Shown: positions 37,033 to 49,529, numbered from the stretch's first letter. The stretch: 64,000 nt of DNA from Liolophura sinensis (GCF_032854445.1 NC_088304.1:26919704-26983703), one strand, 5' to 3'. Notes: a model not told the origin generated them from the sequence alone. Numbers and translations: made by a program.

Positions 37033-38835
37033 GTGAGAATATCAGTACTTAAGGTAAAGGTTCGCTGCCTTTAATATTTTGTCTACCAATTTATTTCTTA
37101 TTTATAGTGTCTGTTTTAAATACTTTGATGAAAACCTGTTTAGAATGGCATAAGAATGTGTGATTATTTTTTGTACGAGTTAACTTGTATTTTGTTATGG
37201 TAGGTTTATTTGTAAAATTATACTACTGAACTTTATGCATATTTTGCACTTAACTTAATTTATATGTAAAGAATGAAACTGACCTGTTTATTATTCCTTT
37301 CAACAGAAAAAGTACCTAATTCAGGATACAAACAAATAATTTACCAAGATGAAGCTGTTCTTTGCGATCGTCGTATTGATGTTGCACACTGCCATGGCCA
37401 CAGATTCCAGAGGTAAGCCGTTATACTGCTGTAGTATACACATGGGCAGGGGAATTTCTAGATTTTTAGTGGCAACACGTGGTGGGCGGCAAACGTGTGA
37501 CCGTTTGTAAAGTCTTTCCCCTCTAGTATGCCATTCAGCTTTGAACGTCATACGTCGGAAAGCTCGCCGGTAATTTGCCAAAGGTTAGTTGTTTACACCG
37601 GGCACTCCAGTTTCCTCTATCCATAAAAATGACTGCTAAGTGAAAAATTCCGTATAACAACACATAATCCAACCCACATGGATATATAGGTACGTTACAT
37701 ATTAAACGGTGGCTCGCAGTTGAAGTTTTACTACAAATTTGCCTTCATTTCTGTTTGTGCAACTGTAAGTATTTGTAATGAATTGTCTTGTTTGTAGAAT
37801 TCAGTAGAATAAGGAATTCATAACCAACCCTGATATTCTACAGCCCTATGCCAGTGTGACAGCAGATAAAATGAGCATATACTTTTGCAAGTAACTTTTT
37901 AATTAACCAAGCGTTTTAAGCTTTACATGCAACAATGTACATTACAAGTATTTTCTTATTAACGGTCTATTTACTTCCAACAACTGCCGAGAAAATGTTC
38001 CTGATTTGTCACGCATCGAGTAACAGACTTTTACGTTGATTTTATCTCGAATATTTTGCGTCTATTTACAACATAACAGCCGTGACAGCTCGTGTGAAAT
38101 TACACTTTGCCCAATAACTCGCAAACTATAAGTTATGAAAAATACCGATCTCAAGTAGTGTTCATGCTTAAATTGAAATACACTTAATACATACATGTTA
38201 CATGTGGCGCAATCGTACGCCCACGGACATCGCATACTTTGAATTACATACCTTTTCTCTCGGCGAGGGCGTTTTCTGCAGCGCATAAATACGTGTGAGT
38301 CGGTTTAGCCTTTAACATGTAAACAGTTTTTTACAATAAAGCACAGAAAATGTTTTAAGTTACCCAGGATCCATTAAGTCGTGTTGTTTATATGAAAGAA
38401 ATGTATTTTCTTATCTTTGCAATGCTCTGCAAAGTGTTTCTTAATTCAAAGGTTCAAAATAAATTATTTCACAAATATAGATCGATAAATTAAGGTTGTA
38501 TGATGTCAATAATAATAATATCCGTCAATCATTAGCAAAAGTCGATTAAAGTTTATTTTGATCATTGGAAATTTGACCCCTTGCGGTAAAATTAGAACCT
38601 TTGTATGTAAGTAAGTCAAAATACATATAAAAAGATATAAGTGCGGACAGTAGTGTGCCGTTCAGATTCTAAACACTTCAAGCTCTTGCGAAATCCAACG
38701 ACAACATGTTCCGGCATGTAACATGCTGTTTTCATGCTTTACACTGTTTCATTCCTCTTATTTACTTTCTGGATAGTCCTACGCTGTTCATCAGTTCCTA
38801 AACAGATTTTGCAACTATTTACTTTTGTGTTTCAG

Positions 38836-39386
38836 TCGAATGTCGTAAGCCGGCCGATCTGTATTTCATCGTGGACGCCTCCGACAGTATGTCGACACAG
38901 AACTTTCAGCAAGAGCTGGATTTTGTGAACAACGTTACTGGCGGTTTGATGCTGAACAGCACAAACGGTTTCTCTGTCGGCGTCGTCGTCTTTAGCCAAA
39001 ACCTCCAGGAGATAAACCTGGGCAGTTTCAACACAAAGACCACTCTCCGAAATGCCGTTAACAAGCTGAACCATGACAGAGACGGCACCTTAACTCACCT
39101 GGCATCCAGCGAATGACAAACTCGTTTCAGACTTACGGACGCTCCAACGTGCAGCGAATCGCAATTCTCCTTACAGACGGCCGCTCCAAGTTTCCCGATC
39201 AGACGACGTCCGCTGCAGCCATTGCTCGGGCCAATGATATCCTCATGATTGCAGTTGGTATCGGATCCCAGATCAACAACGAAGAGATGTACAGCATTGC
39301 TTCCAGACCTGATCTTGTCTTCCTCGTACCCGACTTTGAAGCTCTCATAAACCTGACTAAGCAAATCACCATCAAAGTCTGTCCAG
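38836..39386 (+). pseudogene. Gene C VWA exon, one-base deletion
   Basis: 551 bp against 552 in gene B. ACTCACCTAGCCATCC of gene B reads ACTCACCTGGCATCC here, so the frame ends ...L-A-S-S-E-stop at 39114-39116, before the D136 metal ligand. Downstream the old frame stays open to the donor CCAG|GTAAGA. There are roughly 19 amino-acid replacements against about 7 silent changes by eye, many at the two ends of the exon. Confidence 0.85.
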
Positions 39387-39784
39387 GTAAGAGCTAAAAC
39401 TATTCTCCCACGCAAAGCATTCCTTGAACACCCTGTGATTAGGAGGAGCCTCTGAAAATGAAAAATGGCGTGTTTTGAAGTAAAGCAACAATAAGTCCAC
39501 GACCTAATTACACAGTGCGCAAGCACCATATAATTCGTTCGAATTATTTTCTTAACGATTTTCCCCATATCTGAAACATTTTCTGACAGAAAATGTAATG
39601 TTGTGTAGAAGATACAATACTCATATTATTTTAGACAAAACGATTTAAAGAAAACAAAAAAAAGGACAAAAGTAAGGTATATAAAATTTAACGGATTTAT
39701 TCGGGCACTAAACATTTTTTTTTAAAGAAAAAGTATGTTAACTGTAAAGAGATATATTTTAGGTCAAGAAGAAACCAGTAATAC

Positions 39785-39965
39785 TTTCAATGAATAAGTC
39801 GAGCTGTCTTTCTCTTCGGTTGTACAAGGGAAGGTCTGCCTGCAACCTGGTTGATTGTCATGAGCCTCCCTTGAGTTCTGCACGGTTTCCTCCCACTTTA
39901 AATGCTGGGCAATGTGGTATAAGAGAAATATTCTTGAGCACGGGCGTAAAACACGAATCAAATAA
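39785..39965 (+). repeat. Intronic SINE fragment, copy 2
   Basis: It occupies the same position and has nearly the same sequence as 28075-28255, so it was inserted before the duplication. Confidence 0.75.
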
Positions 39966-40099
39966 ACAAGCATACGAATATATTATCGGATTGTGCATAC
40001 AGCTGTGTCCGTTATTAAATCAGGAATTTATGTATCGCGTGTCAAAATGATACGTACACACTATACGGAAAATAAGTTTCTGGTGATTTCTGTTTTCAG

Positions 40100-40225
40100 T
40101 ACCTACAACATCAACGACGACGACAACCACTACTACAACGACGACGACAACAACAACAACAACAACAGCCCCAGCAACAACAACAACACCCCCAGCAACA
40201 ACAACAACAGCCCAGTCTACAGTCA
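40100..40225 (+). pseudogene. Gene C Thr/Pro/Ala linker exon, expanded
   Basis: The same ACN-repeat exon as in gene B, extended by P-A-T-T-T-T-P-P-A-T-T-T-T-type codons. With the gene B donor (ACA|GTCAGT) the phase into the next exon is lost by one base. A donor 4 bases downstream (TCA|GTAATA) would restore it. Which is used is unknown. Confidence 0.6.
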
Positions 40226-40525
40226 GTAATATTTTCTTTCCACAATTTATGAGGCCCTCATCTGTAATAATTGTGTAGTTTACAACGTATAATGAAACGT
40301 AAGGGGAACATGTGTCATACGTATATGTATGTGTGTGTCCTTATTATTTAATGAAAAAAAACAAAAACAAAACAAAAACAATAGAATATGGAGATATATG
40401 TATGTGCAAACTAAACAATTCAGTCGTCAGCCGGAATCTGGGGTTGAGCTGCAAACTGGAAACTCTGACCCATAACACCGTCCCTCATTCGATTACTATT
40501 GACCTTAATTCTCTACCCCTCACAG

Positions 40526-40720
40526 ATCCTTGCGACGATTGTACCTTTTACAATGGAGTCGGCTACAACTCGCACGAAACTGACTGCAACTTGTTCTACC
40601 AGTGCCATCTTGTCCACGGCGTGCTGAAACCTGTTGTGAAACAATGTGGATTCGGTCTCTTCTGGAATCAGGCTAAATTGACCTGCATGGAGCCAAAAGA
40701 TGTCCCTTCATGTCCCCAGG
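40526..40720 (+). pseudogene. Gene C first chitin-binding exon (open)
   Basis: 195 bp, all six peritrophin cysteines kept. It differs from gene B by only a few residues (for example Y263 to H and E265 to V). The exon itself is undamaged. Confidence 0.75.
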
Positions 40721-41174
40721 GTAGGATTTGTGCTTGTGTCATCAGTTGCTCTTTGAAATAAATAATTCGTCTCTGACACCCAAGTGATGCTTGTGAAGTC
40801 CACATTAAGTACGACGTTGCAGGCCTTAGCGTAGATGGTAATATTCAGTTGTCTTCTTGGAGTTACCTCCCATGTTTGCAGTGGTGTGTTGATATCCTGT
40901 TTTAAAAAAGTGGATTTGCCGCAGGATTTAATCATCTACATGGGAACAGTTTCGCTACATTTAATGAGCAAATTTATGACTTCAGTATTAAGTAAAAGGA
41001 GTCAGAATGACTTTTTTCATCCCTGACATATAGTTTTGAATATATCAGACTTTCAAATACAGAGAATTAATTCAATTTCAGAAATGTTTACAAGTATAAA
41101 ATAATTAAAACAAGACCAACTTTTAACTTTATTTAACATAAAATCTAACCACCTTTTTCGTATCTTTTAAACAG

Positions 41175-41366
41175 TTCTATGCCAGGGTAGGGCCACGAGC
41201 TACGTGTACACTGGTAACTGTGCCGCCTATTGGACCTGTTACAACGACAGACCCACCTACGCACACCTGCTGCGCCCGGGGTCATGCCTTTGTCCAGGAC
41301 GTGGGCTGTGTACCAGACTCCTCATGCCAAGATGTCTGCCCATCAAAGTCGTGGTTGGAGATAAAG
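41175..41366 (+). pseudogene. Gene C second Cys-rich exon with compensating indels
   Basis: An extra C near 41265 and a lost base near 41345 leave the exon at 192 bp but shift about 27 codons into another frame. The normal CC-x11-C-x5-C-x3-C pattern is replaced by a different Cys-containing string before the frame returns at V-V-V-G-D-K. Confidence 0.75.
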
Positions 41367-41990
41367 GTAATATAAAATTTGAATATAAAAGACCATATCA
41401 TAGAGGAACGGCGCATTAGAGAGTGACATGTGTCATCAAGTGACTCTCAGGACATGACTACACTGGCCATATAGAGAGCAAAACCAGGACAGCGTTCAGC
41501 AAATGCATTGATAGTAGCATCTCAGACGCGCCCATGGCTCAAGCAGAATTATTCTCAATACTGCAATTGATTTAAATAGCAATTACAAGTAAATAGACAA
41601 GAGTACAAGGCAGCAATGCATCGGGATACACTTTATATAAGGCGAAATCCTCCTTCTCGCTGTACGCTTTCTTCGAAATGATACAAATAACACGTTAAAA
41701 CGAGCCAATAGTTTTATAAATCAGTGACTAAATGAAAACAAGTATGTTATAACATGCAAATCTGTCTCTAGAGCTCTATGTTGGCTTACATGAATTACAT
41801 GAACAAATGAACAAATCACAGGACAAATTCAAATTATCCAAACTATGTACGTCAGTTGCGCCATTATTGCAACTGTCCATAAGCATTATGCTCATACCTC
41901 CCCTACGCACATGTTTTTCGCATGTCAATAAAGATAATAATTCGTTATATTTGTATCAGAAAATTTACAAATCCTTTTGTACACATGTAG

Positions 41991-42144
41991 GTATTTGCAA
42001 CAAACTTCCTGGACCGAATCCCGGTCAGTATTACGAACAGTTGGATGGTACCGAGCAAATGCTGAGAGACTGTGCTCCTGGAACTGGTTTGATGAGCTGA
42101 CATGTAACTGCACTATCTCATTCATTACAATCCTCCCATCCATG
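41991..42144 (+). pseudogene. Gene C third Cys-rich exon, two deletions
   Basis: 154 bp against 156. GGTTTTGATG became GGTTTGATG and ATCTTCATTC became ATCTCATTC. The frame reaches TGA at 42098-42100, after C-A-P-G-T-G-L-M-S. Confidence 0.8.
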
Positions 42145-42699
42145 GTAAGTTATACTACAGTTTGGGAGGGCAATGTGCCTTCATACAATCATCAGTTTGC
42201 TACAGAGCGTTCCCAAACATTAATATGCAAAATGCCAGATCAATTGTTCCCTAGATGCATCATTACTTTAAATAAAAGGTTGGCATATTTCGTTGTAAGC
42301 CATCGCGGATGTTTAAAATGTAACATTAGAGTAGATCATAGTGCCTTCTGCCAAATGTTTACTTATTTGTTTCTCTCTGAATCTATCATCTACAACAACA
42401 AAATTCATATCTATCTTTTGTAAGTAGGAAGGTATGTCATGTCTAGATATTGCAAGTCCATCTAGACGTACGAATACCATCAGCTCAGTACTAACATGTA
42501 CATGTAACAAGAATCTGAGTGCACTGAAATTTTATTCATCTCTCTAAATGTACTTCATTTGCTGGCAATTCTGCAATTTTAAAGTAGTTAATATACAATC
42601 TTCAAGCTGTCTAGGGATATTTTTCCTGTGGTCGTTTGGGAGTATTAAAATACGAAGCTGTCTGACACTAACGGTATATGCCTTCATGATCACCTTCAG

Positions 42700-43087
42700 C
42701 TTGCCCCCCAGCTTTATATTTACCTTTTGACTACGACTTGACGACAAGTCTCCATCACGCGCCTATGTGGGTAACAGCGGTGTCCAGATTCTCAGGAACA
42801 TTCCAGGAGCCATCGGGGACGGTGTTGCTTATTTTAACGGTTACTACTCTTCAGCAATCATCCCATTGTTCGCCAACAACGATTTTGGGAACAAGTTCGT
42901 AATAACCTTCCGATACCAGGAGACGGCTGTCACTGGGAGAACGTACAAGTCAGAGGCTCTGATCAGCAACGTCGGCTGTACGTCCCCCTCTTCTGTAGCG
43001 GTCACCTTCAACAGAACAGCTTCAGAAACCGTGGGCAAAATCAGAACCAGTCTCAACGGGACTCAGACTGCGGCCGTGAAGAATAAC
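42700..43087 (+). pseudogene. Gene C first LG exon, one-base deletion and 3-base insertion
   Basis: CTTGAACGAC became CTTGACGAC near 42740, shifting frame to a TAA at 42900-42902. A separate in-phase TAC was added near 42843. The C-x3-C pair of gene B also lost its second Cys (S-P-S-S). Confidence 0.8.
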
Positions 43088-43584
43088 GTGAGTACCGCCT
43101 TGCCCAGCGTGTTTTTTGCAGTGTAACAGGTAACCATGTATATTATTCTGTGCTTTTGATGTGTACAACGGAAAGTCATTGTCACAAATACTGTCACAAT
43201 TATTCTCACAAGAAATAAATCTTGAAAGGGTAACCTTTATTATACCACTTGCTCACTGTTGCTTCAACATTCTTAGGGGTTCTTCCCAGAAACCTCACAC
43301 CTGGGTCAAAAGTTCTGTTACCAATTTGATATACATAGACAGCATGAAAATCGCATTTTTCGAGGACATAGCTAAAGTTCGAAAAGTGTCTTTAAAATCC
43401 CAGGTAGTTATTTAGAGTATTATTTTTGTGATGGTTATTTTACATTCTGTCCACGAGAATTGAAAACGATTAATAGTTTTACATTGATTTGATATGATAT
43501 TGTTCTTTAATGCACATAAGTATGGAAAACGTTACTGGCACGAATTACAAGGCAACTAGAGTGATGTGATATTTTGTCTTACAG

Positions 43585-44474
43585 AAAGTCTCATGGAAAC
43601 AGGTCCAGTACACTTACAACGGAGAGCACCTCATCGTTGTTGTCGATGGGGAAGTAACCCATGTTCAAGCCGCAGGTAAGACAAGAATTGACATAGAATT
43701 CTGAGACCTAGTAATTCAGAAACCCAGTAGTAGAAACTCAGATAATAGTAAACATTTTGATGGAACTTAACCCTGCATAGTTTAATTCCCTCCTCAGCCA
43801 AGCGGATTTAACAGTAACAGTCTGTGTTAAAATGTAGCATTCTGATAGAGCTGGTCTTCATCTCAAAGCACAGATAACATATCGTTATTAAGTTTAGTTG
43901 TGACCATTTTCCACATTTCTCTCAGTCCAGATAGGCCTGGAAGCTTATTCATGGTTAATCTGTTCTATCTCGTTAGGTGACATCGAAATTGCCCAGGGTG
44001 CCATCCAGCTAGGCGTGGGATGCAAAGGATACGATCGCTTCACTGGATACATGGACGAGGTATGTTTCTATGGCAACGCGTTTAAAAAGTACAAAAATAA
44101 CAGATGGACTGCTTATAAATTTATGCAGATTTGATAAAAATATGTTCTGCTTTAATTTACCTCCATATCGTATGACAAATGTTTGACTTCGTCGAATTAA
44201 GCGTAATTTATTTTACGCGCACAAACGAACAAGCTCCATATCAAATAATCCGTAACAGCAAATAAAATTACATTGTTTTCAAGAAAAACATGCACACTCG
44301 ATTGATGTAGCCTAGAATTACAGCCTCTTGGCGCCTGAAATATACAGAAAATAATATTCAGTGCATGTCATGAGCTAACATGCCACTCACACAATCATGC
44401 AATCAAGTTGAATGCCTAACCAACATCTTCTTTTCTCCTGTTTTCAGCTTTACATTTACAAGTGCCTGGTGTAA
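43585..44474 (+). pseudogene. Gene C last three LG exons (open)
   Basis: Exons 43585-43675, 43977-44059 and 44448-44474 are undamaged with intact splice sites and the TAA at 44472. A possible poly(A) signal ATTAAA is at 44561-44566. Confidence 0.75.
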
Positions 44475-44741
44475 ACTTATCTCTATGGCTGACCTCCAGG
44501 GCTCCTGTCAACTTCAACCATTCTAGTCCCTTAAAGAACATTTTTCCTTGTGTATAATGCATTAAATTAATTATAGTTTTGTAACACTTTTAAGACAAGC
44601 GAATGATTTGATTCGGTTACAAACTTCCATGGTATAGATCAACATCTGACAGCATCACTGACTATATGTGTGTATGAAGAGTCGATCAGGGTGAAAACAA
44701 CTTGTTACAATAGTTATTTCTTGGATGCCTGATCTCTGGGG

Positions 44742-44865
44742 TCGCTTGCACTGAGCGATCGTAGACTAAGTTGATTTTAAATACCTTGGCGATGCATGTT
44801 AAAACATGAGTTGCCCTTGTACTTACAATGAACTAACCTTACGATTGCTTTGTGCATGAGGCTCT
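44742..44865. mobile_element. MITE-like inverted repeat, copy 2
   Basis: Counterpart of 32945-33075. Left arm GAGCGATCGTAGACTAAGTT, right arm AACTAACCTTACGATTGCTT, somewhat more decayed. Confidence 0.55.
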
Positions 44866-45442
44866 TGAACCTAATTAATAGTACTCAAATTCATATTGTC
44901 TGAAGTTTTCTGGGTTTATGTAATGTAGCTGCGAAGTTATGGTAAAACTCAGCAGTATAACATATTTATTACGAAGAAAGACTGAGCCTGTTAGGGAATG
45001 GAAAAGTAACTGGCTTTTCTTAGAACACAATATGTATGTAATTTACGTCTCTTAAAACCAAAAAGCTTTAGGTAAATCGCAAGTTATTTTAAAACACATG
45101 TGGTTTCACTGTGATTTAGTCCACATCATGATTACTTGTATTGTATTATTAATTAGTACCGATTGCATCATCTGTAATTTCTTCACCTTGACACGTGTTT
45201 GTTTATCAAATAAAACACCTGATACTATACGACATGTGTTATTTACCTTTCTGTAGGATTATTATATAAAATATAATTAAAGACCTACAGCAAAGCGAGT
45301 AAAACCAGCGCAGCTACGACGATGTGATAGATGGGAAATGTGAAATCCGGATTCTTGTCAATTTATCTTAGATTTGTTTTTTGTTTCTAACTGATTCTGT
45401 AAACGTTTCCATGGTGGCAACTTATACACTCTCTAAGACTAT

Positions 45443-46211
45443 GGCTTAAATTAGGCAGAACTACGCTATTAATACTCGTTCAGCTAAGGCTTTAAGTCAT
45501 CAGGTTCATTACGTTTTTCTGGAGAAGGATGCCGATCTACCCCGTGTCATGTTGCACTTAGGAAACATACATGATTCTCAAACTTGCAATTTCACCTAGT
45601 GTAATCATGTGTATTACACCAGCCGTTTCGCGCTAAATGTGCCGGTGGCCAAAAATGCTGCACAGCGCTCATCGGTTCCCTTATGTGACCTTGTATGTAG
45701 TTCTAATGGATATCATTACGTTCCACTTATACCGCATACATAATGAGCTAGCTTGGCGGGTGGTCTGTTCGTCAGTTACTTAGTCGTCAGTTACGTAGTC
45801 GTCAGTTACGTAGTCGTCAGTTACTACATGGGTTAGTGGTACCATGGGCCTCGTTAACACCAAACTTGTGGAGAAATCAGTGCAAAACCAAACCCATCCG
45901 AGAGCCCAAATATCAGGCAGAGATTTATATATGGGTGCGCTTAACCCCGGTGCTAATTAGTTTCCCGACATTCTGTGTATGCTCATGGACATCTAATATG
46001 AGAACCTGCAATGCAGCTGCGCGGTTTCCAAACAGCCTTCACGGATGGTTTTTAGCTTCTCCTCAGTACTGAATGGTTTGTGTGAATGCTTGTACATGTA
46101 TAAAACAGAGACCGTTTGGTGAAATCATGGACTGTTTATTAAGCAATTAACGAGCATACAACTGTCCAGTTACTGTGTAAGTGTAGATAAAATAAATAGT
46201 TTTTATTTTCT
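45443..46211. repeat. Single copy of the 0.77-kb 3'-flank unit
   Basis: Equivalent of the doubled unit at 33663-35195. It holds four GTCAGTTACNTAGTC-type short repeats at 45772-45828. The minus-strand frame seen in copy 1 is interrupted here. Confidence 0.8.
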
Positions 46212-46889
46212 TTTTCTGAAGTAGGTTGATGTCACTGAAACATGTGTAGAGAGGAAGCTGTTAATGATGGCTTGAAGTAATTTTTCACCATATGAAAAGA
46301 GCATATCTTTGGGCTGGGAGTTTTACATATTTTCTATTTCCCTTACAGTTTTCGTTTTAGAGGCCATTGAAATTACGTAACTAAATAATTTGATTATAGC
46401 TCAAAATCTTACAATACAGATAAAAAACAGAAATAGGTTCGAAATCACCGGCCCGAAATAAACCAAAATACATGACAGTTTTATCAATATCCAAAAACTG
46501 TTAACACGTCCATAATCGACTAATAGCGACATTTTATTGTAATTTTTAAACTTTGTGTAGTTAATATTTCTCTGCATGCATATCAAATATCAGGGGATCC
46601 GTGAACTGGTTCTTGAAAAGCAAATGTTTAAAGGTTTTGCTTGAAATCCAGTGTAGGCTCAAAACTAATTAACTAAGAAGACAAACTTCAAATCACTGAA
46701 AGATAATATCTACCAGACTTTTGTCGTCAATGTCAAACAGCAGCAATTTTCAGTTTTTTAGAATAACCCCAAAATGTACTGCCCGAAAAGAATACTTTTA
46801 ATACTTCGAGCAAAAAACAATAAGTCTTTAGCTTGGAAGCCTAATAGACCATTTATAAGGTATAAATAAACAATAGACCGTTTTCAGTT

Positions 46890-47115
46890 GGCAGAGGGGA
46901 TTAGCACGACAACGCAGCGCAATGGTACAGGTGCCTCTCACCACTGCGGTCGCTGTGAGTTCAAGTCAAGCTCATGCTAGCTTCCTCTCCGGCAGTAAGT
47001 GGGAAGCTCTTCAAACAACCTGCGGGTGATCGTTGGTTTCCCCCAAGTTCTGCCGAGTTTCCTCTCACCATAATGCTGGGAAATAACACCGGGGGCAGAC
47101 TTCTTTGAGTGCTTC
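46890..47115 (+). repeat. tRNA-derived SINE (Meta-domain type, truncated)
   Basis: It has GTGCCTCTCACCACTGCGGT, GAGTTCAAGTCAAGCTCATG, CTTCCTCTCCGGCAG and GGTTTCCCCCAAGTTCTGCC, then CACCATAATGCTGGG. The order matches the copy at 10045. Confidence 0.75.
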
Positions 47116-47144
47116 CCTTTGCAGAATTCTGTCCTATTTTCGTA

Positions 47145-47275
47145 CTTTATACACTTTCTTCGTTCTTTGATAGTTTGTGGTAAAGGTCGTTTTGGGAATT
47201 GGCCTTGCGATTATTGACCCGGAAGGTCCATCTTGATTTACGGCTGGTATGCGAATGTCTTTCTATGCACAGATT
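47145..47275. repeat. Dispersed repeat, third copy
   Basis: TCCTATTTTCGTACTTTATA, GGTCGTTTTGGGAATTGGCC, TTGCGATTATTGACC and ACGGCTGGTATGCGAATG are shared with copies at 4312, 19980 and 49530. It directly follows the SINE. Confidence 0.65.
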
Positions 47276-47995
47276 TAAATTTGCAGTAAAATGGCTAGGG
47301 TAGTGCCCGTTGAAAATAATTCCTATCTGTCAAACTGTGTAAATGTCATGCCTGTATTTCGTACAGTACTTGTTCCATATCTAACGAAACGTGTGCTTAA
47401 CATCATCTTTTGCCAAAACTGTATACGCATTTTGCTGAAAACTCGATACTTGAGGCCTCAGCAACGCACCCGAGAAATTCAGGGAAACGTAAAAGCTTAT
47501 ATTTATACAGATCATTTCCTGTATAGTTAGATGATATCAAAAGTGTAAGGACTAGTAGTTTGTCGTAAATACAGCGGGGAGCTAATGGTGGCATTGTAAT
47601 CTCTGACCTTACTCTGGAGTGGTATAACATCTACGAGACAAGGGCTAGGCTGGCAGAAGAATTTAGAATATTTCGTACATGTTTCATGGAATAAGGTATT
47701 ATTACAAGCAGGGCCCAGTTTCACAAAGCAGCGTGCGATATTTTACACGTCAGTATAACCGTACCATTGTCCTGTATGTGCGATTATCTTACATGCTCAT
47801 CTTTGTGGAAGTGGGCACTGTTGTTTAATACCTGTTGATTATGTCCAACACGAAGCCCTGTGTTTAAGTACACGGTCACGCTTAAAATTCGTCTGATTTT
47901 GCAGATATCTGACGAGTCTGCCTGTCCTTTTCACCACAGGGATTGGATGTACAACATTGTATTGACAACAACACTTGTGCTAGTATCTTTAATCC

Positions 47996-48016
47996 CCCGC
48001 CCCCCCCCCCCCCGAC
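47996..48016. repeat. Poly-C tract
   Basis: An almost pure run of C, which is a common site of length error in sequencing. Confidence 0.8.
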
Positions 48017-48099
48017 CACCAAAAAAAAGGTGTGAAAAGGTGACGTGTGTGGGGATTTCATATTCCTGTGAAGGTGCAGGGCTGAATGACGGATAAATG

Positions 48100-49520
48100 A
48101 CTACCTGAGAGCGTCACATTGGGATTTTATGATATATCAGATAAAACATGGGAACTAAGAAAATTAATACAACAGGTGTTACATTGAGATGATGAGACGT
48201 CATGTTTCTTGTAATACTGAATAATCAACGTTAATCCGCAATGCAGATTGATAGAATTGGCACGGCAGTGAGAAATCGGAGATTACGCGTTTCCCATGCA
48301 GAGCACGTGGGCTTGCGCAAAGCCATTGATTACAACGAGTATCCGAATGACACGGCCACATAAAACAAATTTATCCTCGAGTATTCAATTGTAAATCACC
48401 GGCGAATATATGCGTCGAAATAGACATCCGTATACCAGCTGTCAACCAGAATGGACCTTGCGGCTTAATAATGACAAGAGGCAAGGCAAATTCGCAAAAC
48501 GAAGTAAAACACTAACCACAAAAGAACTAAGAAAGTATATATTAAGTACAAAAATAGGACGGAATCATGCAAACAAAGGCAGTCAAGAGTTTTACTGAAG
48601 TTAACTCCATAGCTTTGTTACCACTAGTAAATTCATCTGTCGTGTTTAGTTTCTAAACATTAAGCTACGTTTGTTAGTCAAGTAAAAACACACTGACTAA
48701 AAGGAATGTATTCTCAAGTACAGCGAGTTACAAGGAATTAACTAAGGTGACGAGATGAATTACAAGCAGGACTCAACATGCAAATTAGCCCGGTTGCCAC
48801 AAACCGGTATAAGTTTTCCTCCTTCCCTGTCATCTTGCACGTAGAAAATGTACCTGATTCACAAAACTTGCAGTGTCACCTAATTTTAATGATATGTTTC
48901 ACAACAGTTGCTTCACGTCAACTGCTTCATGTTATGATGCAAATGAAATTTTGTCTTGTTTACACAATCACTGAATGTAAATAAAAAAAATTCCCGCAAG
49001 GCCCGAGTTTAAGTTTTACGCAACGATCAGTATAATCACTTTCTGGGTTGATTTGTGGGCCCAGTACAAGCGAACTATCAGGGGTTTGGTTGTTTGATTG
49101 CTTGGGGCCTATGACCACATTCAGCAGTATTTTTCGTGTTATATCACGTCAGATCAAATGCTGACGTATTTTAATGCTCCCTCACTAGAACGCCATGTCA
49201 AAAACACCAAAAATAACATCTCACAGTGTACTGACACACGACCGATTAGCACTTGAGCTCATAATGAGCGCCATGCACGATAGCTCCAAGCTCATCCGCT
49301 ATAAATTCGCAGATATGGCTCTAATAGCTAAAGGAAGTATATTCATCGTGTTTGAATTAGGTATACGAACAGTTGCAATCAAGCGCAACTGAGATACATA
49401 TTTAATTATCGACAACTTATATACTACCATGGTACACGGTTTGAATACTCATTTCACTCATTCGTCTAGAACATTCCTTGCGTCTTTACAACATCATTGA
49501 AAACTGTTGACTGCTTCTAT
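48100..49520. other. Intergenic, no gene recognised
   Basis: Only short open frames without splice or homology support; AT-rich. Confidence 0.4.
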
Positions 49521-49529
49521 TATGATTCC

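Larger units (their letters stand above)
37349..44474 (+). pseudogene. Gene C: recent duplicate of gene B with multiple frameshifts
   Basis: All ten coding exons persist with good splice sites: 37349-37412, 38836-39386, 40100-40221 (or 40225), 40526-40720, 41175-41366, 41991-42144, 42700-43087, 43585-43675, 43977-44059 and 44448-44474. Relative to gene B: one base is lost in the VWA exon near 39102 (stop at 39114); one gained near 41265 and one lost near 41345 in the second Cys-rich exon; two lost in the third (near 42090 and 42117, stop at 42098); and one lost near 42740 in the first LG exon (stop at 42900 in that frame). Translation would end inside the VWA domain at about 93 residues. The leader exon and the last three exons are open. 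Consensus errors are the alternative, but genes A and B in the same window show none. Confidence 0.82.
35461..46472. repeat. Segmental tandem duplication, copy 2 (contains gene C)
   Basis: It is collinear with 23169-35454 in the same orientation, with high identity in exons, introns and flanks. It starts TTTATGTCTTATTAGCGTGC directly after 6 bp of filler and ends AACCAAAATACA, after which unique sequence (TGACAGTTTTATCAATATCC) follows. Confidence 0.9.
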
